A stretch of DNA of 5,083 nt, from assembly GCA_937892105.1 (NCBI GenBank), contig CALAUZ010000259.1, forward strand, positions 1 through 5,083, read 5' to 3'. The notes beneath the pieces were generated by a model. That model was not told the DNA's origin, did no database searches, and was given only the letters and a program-made list of their open reading frames with translations. Position 1 is the stretch's first letter. Every line of letters begins with the position of its first letter. This document shows positions 4,508-5,083 of the stretch, piece after piece. Origin of the DNA: an uncultured Fretibacterium sp. Lineage in GTDB: Bacteria; Synergistota; Synergistia; Synergistales; Aminobacteriaceae. The position numbers were made by a program, and so were the translations under genes.

Positions 4508-5083
4508 ATGAAACACACAGTTGCGATTCTCACAGCGTTATTATGCGTATTTATTTGCGCGTCAGTCTCATTAGCCGCCCCAGCAGTCTACTTCACCAAA
4601 GACATATCACCCGCCGGAATCATGGCCATCTACAACGCGTTAGGCCGCGAGGCTTCCGGGAAAGTCGCCGTAAAACTCAGCACAGGCGAGGCCGGAAATA
4701 CTCACTACTTATCACCCGCGCTTATTGGTGAGCTGGTCAAAAAGGTCAACGGAACTATAGTTGAATGTAACACAGCTTACGGTGGTTCAAGGTCAAGCAC
4801 GGCCATGCACAAACAAGTCGCGGAGGATCACGGGTTCACGAAAATAGCCGCTGTTGACATAATGGACGAGGACGGAGAAATCTCACTCCCCGTAACAGGC
4901 GGTAAACATCTCAAAGAAGATGTTGTAGGCTCACACTTCGCGAACTATGATTTTGTGCTGGTATTGACACATTTCAAGGGTCATGCTATGGGCGGTTTTG
5001 GCGGAGCAATCAAGAACATCTCAATCGGAATAGCCTCATCACGCGGAAAAGTCATAATTCACACAGCAGGCACAAAAGACTCC
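4508..5083 (+). CDS. Exported DUF362 domain protein, 3' end off the window
   Basis: The 192 visible codons from ATG 4508 are uninterrupted to the window end. The N-terminus MKHTVAILTALLCVFICA is a signal peptide ending near SVSLAAPAV (cleavage at about residue 23-24), so export is predicted. The DUF362 core follows: KVAVKLSTGEAGNTHYLSP at about 52-70, a strand then TIVECNTAYGGSRSST, and the signature VLTHFKGHAMGGFGGAIKN with IGIASSRGK and IHTAG near 155-190. DUF362 proteins often carry 4Fe-4S ferredoxin cysteine clusters further on and are thought to act in redox chemistry; that part would lie beyond 5083 and is not visible. Its frame is clean, unlike the genes to the left, and it faces away from the minus-strand operon with its own ribosome binding site. 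Biochemical role unknown. Confidence 0.9.
   Translation, partial: MKHTVAILTALLCVFICASVSLAAPAVYFTKDISPAGIMAIYNALGREASGKVAVKLSTGEAGNTHYLSPALIGELVKKVNGTIVECNTAYGGSRSSTAMHKQVAEDHGFTKIAAVDIMDEDGEISLPVTGGKHLKEDVVGSHFANYDFVLVLTHFKGHAMGGFGGAIKNISIGIASSRGKVIIHTAGTKDS

Noticed and set aside
4543..4731. Plus-strand open frame of 62 codons
   Set aside because: It lies in another frame of the clear DUF362 gene and is Arg/His-rich shadow sequence.
45..5083. CRISPR array, tRNA, rRNA, insertion sequence ends
   Set aside because: I saw no regularly spaced repeats, cloverleaf-like or rRNA-like sequence, transposase motifs or paired terminal repeats in the window.

Overview
The window reads as one end of a low-finish metagenomic or single-cell contig from a bacterium. 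The first 44 bases are exactly the 3' part of the Illumina TruSeq universal adapter, so position 1 is an artificial end and genomic sequence starts at position 45. Organism: the compact operon, frequent GTG/TTG starts, moderate GC and the secreted DUF362 protein at the right end would suit an anaerobic gut or rumen bacterium such as a Synergistota member. That is a guess from gene style only.

Layout. (a) 1-44 is adapter. (b) About 45-3850 is a tightly packed minus-strand gene row. In transcription order it holds a TRAFAC-type GTPase lacking its P-loop end (about 3850-2997), a roughly 455-residue mostly helical protein (2984-1620), a short exported protein with a signal peptide (1623-956), a 162-residue basic helical protein (980-492), and a glycine-rich four-helix membrane protein resembling DUF4064 (470-45). 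Junctions are 4-bp or 25-bp overlaps or gaps of 12-21 bp, so this is one operon. (c) About 3838-4430 is plus-strand remnant coding: a 5'-truncated hypothetical protein, then the C-terminal part of a GNAT acetyltransferase split by an in-frame amber codon. (d) 4431-4507 is a short leader, and 4508-5083 is a signal-peptide DUF362 protein running off the right end.

The main observation is that the first three minus-strand genes are each broken in frame, five breaks in all. Four can be repaired by a one-base change in a G/C run (G7 at 3478-3484, CC at 2701-2702, GGG at 1896-1898, GGGG at 1611-1614), and a fifth lies near 1400-1430. After repair the reading frames join into protein-like sequences without gaps. 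Sequencing or assembly indels are the simplest explanation; recent pseudogenisation is the alternative. A further break lies near 3838-3860, where the minus-strand GTPase and a plus-strand gene both lose their 5' ends head to head, suggesting a rearrangement or an assembly or amplification chimera.

How the genes may work together (inference): a GTPase co-transcribed with a helical partner, an exported protein and a small membrane protein looks like an uncharacterised GTPase-centred envelope or conflict module. I do not recognise it as a named system, and nothing in the window proves its function.
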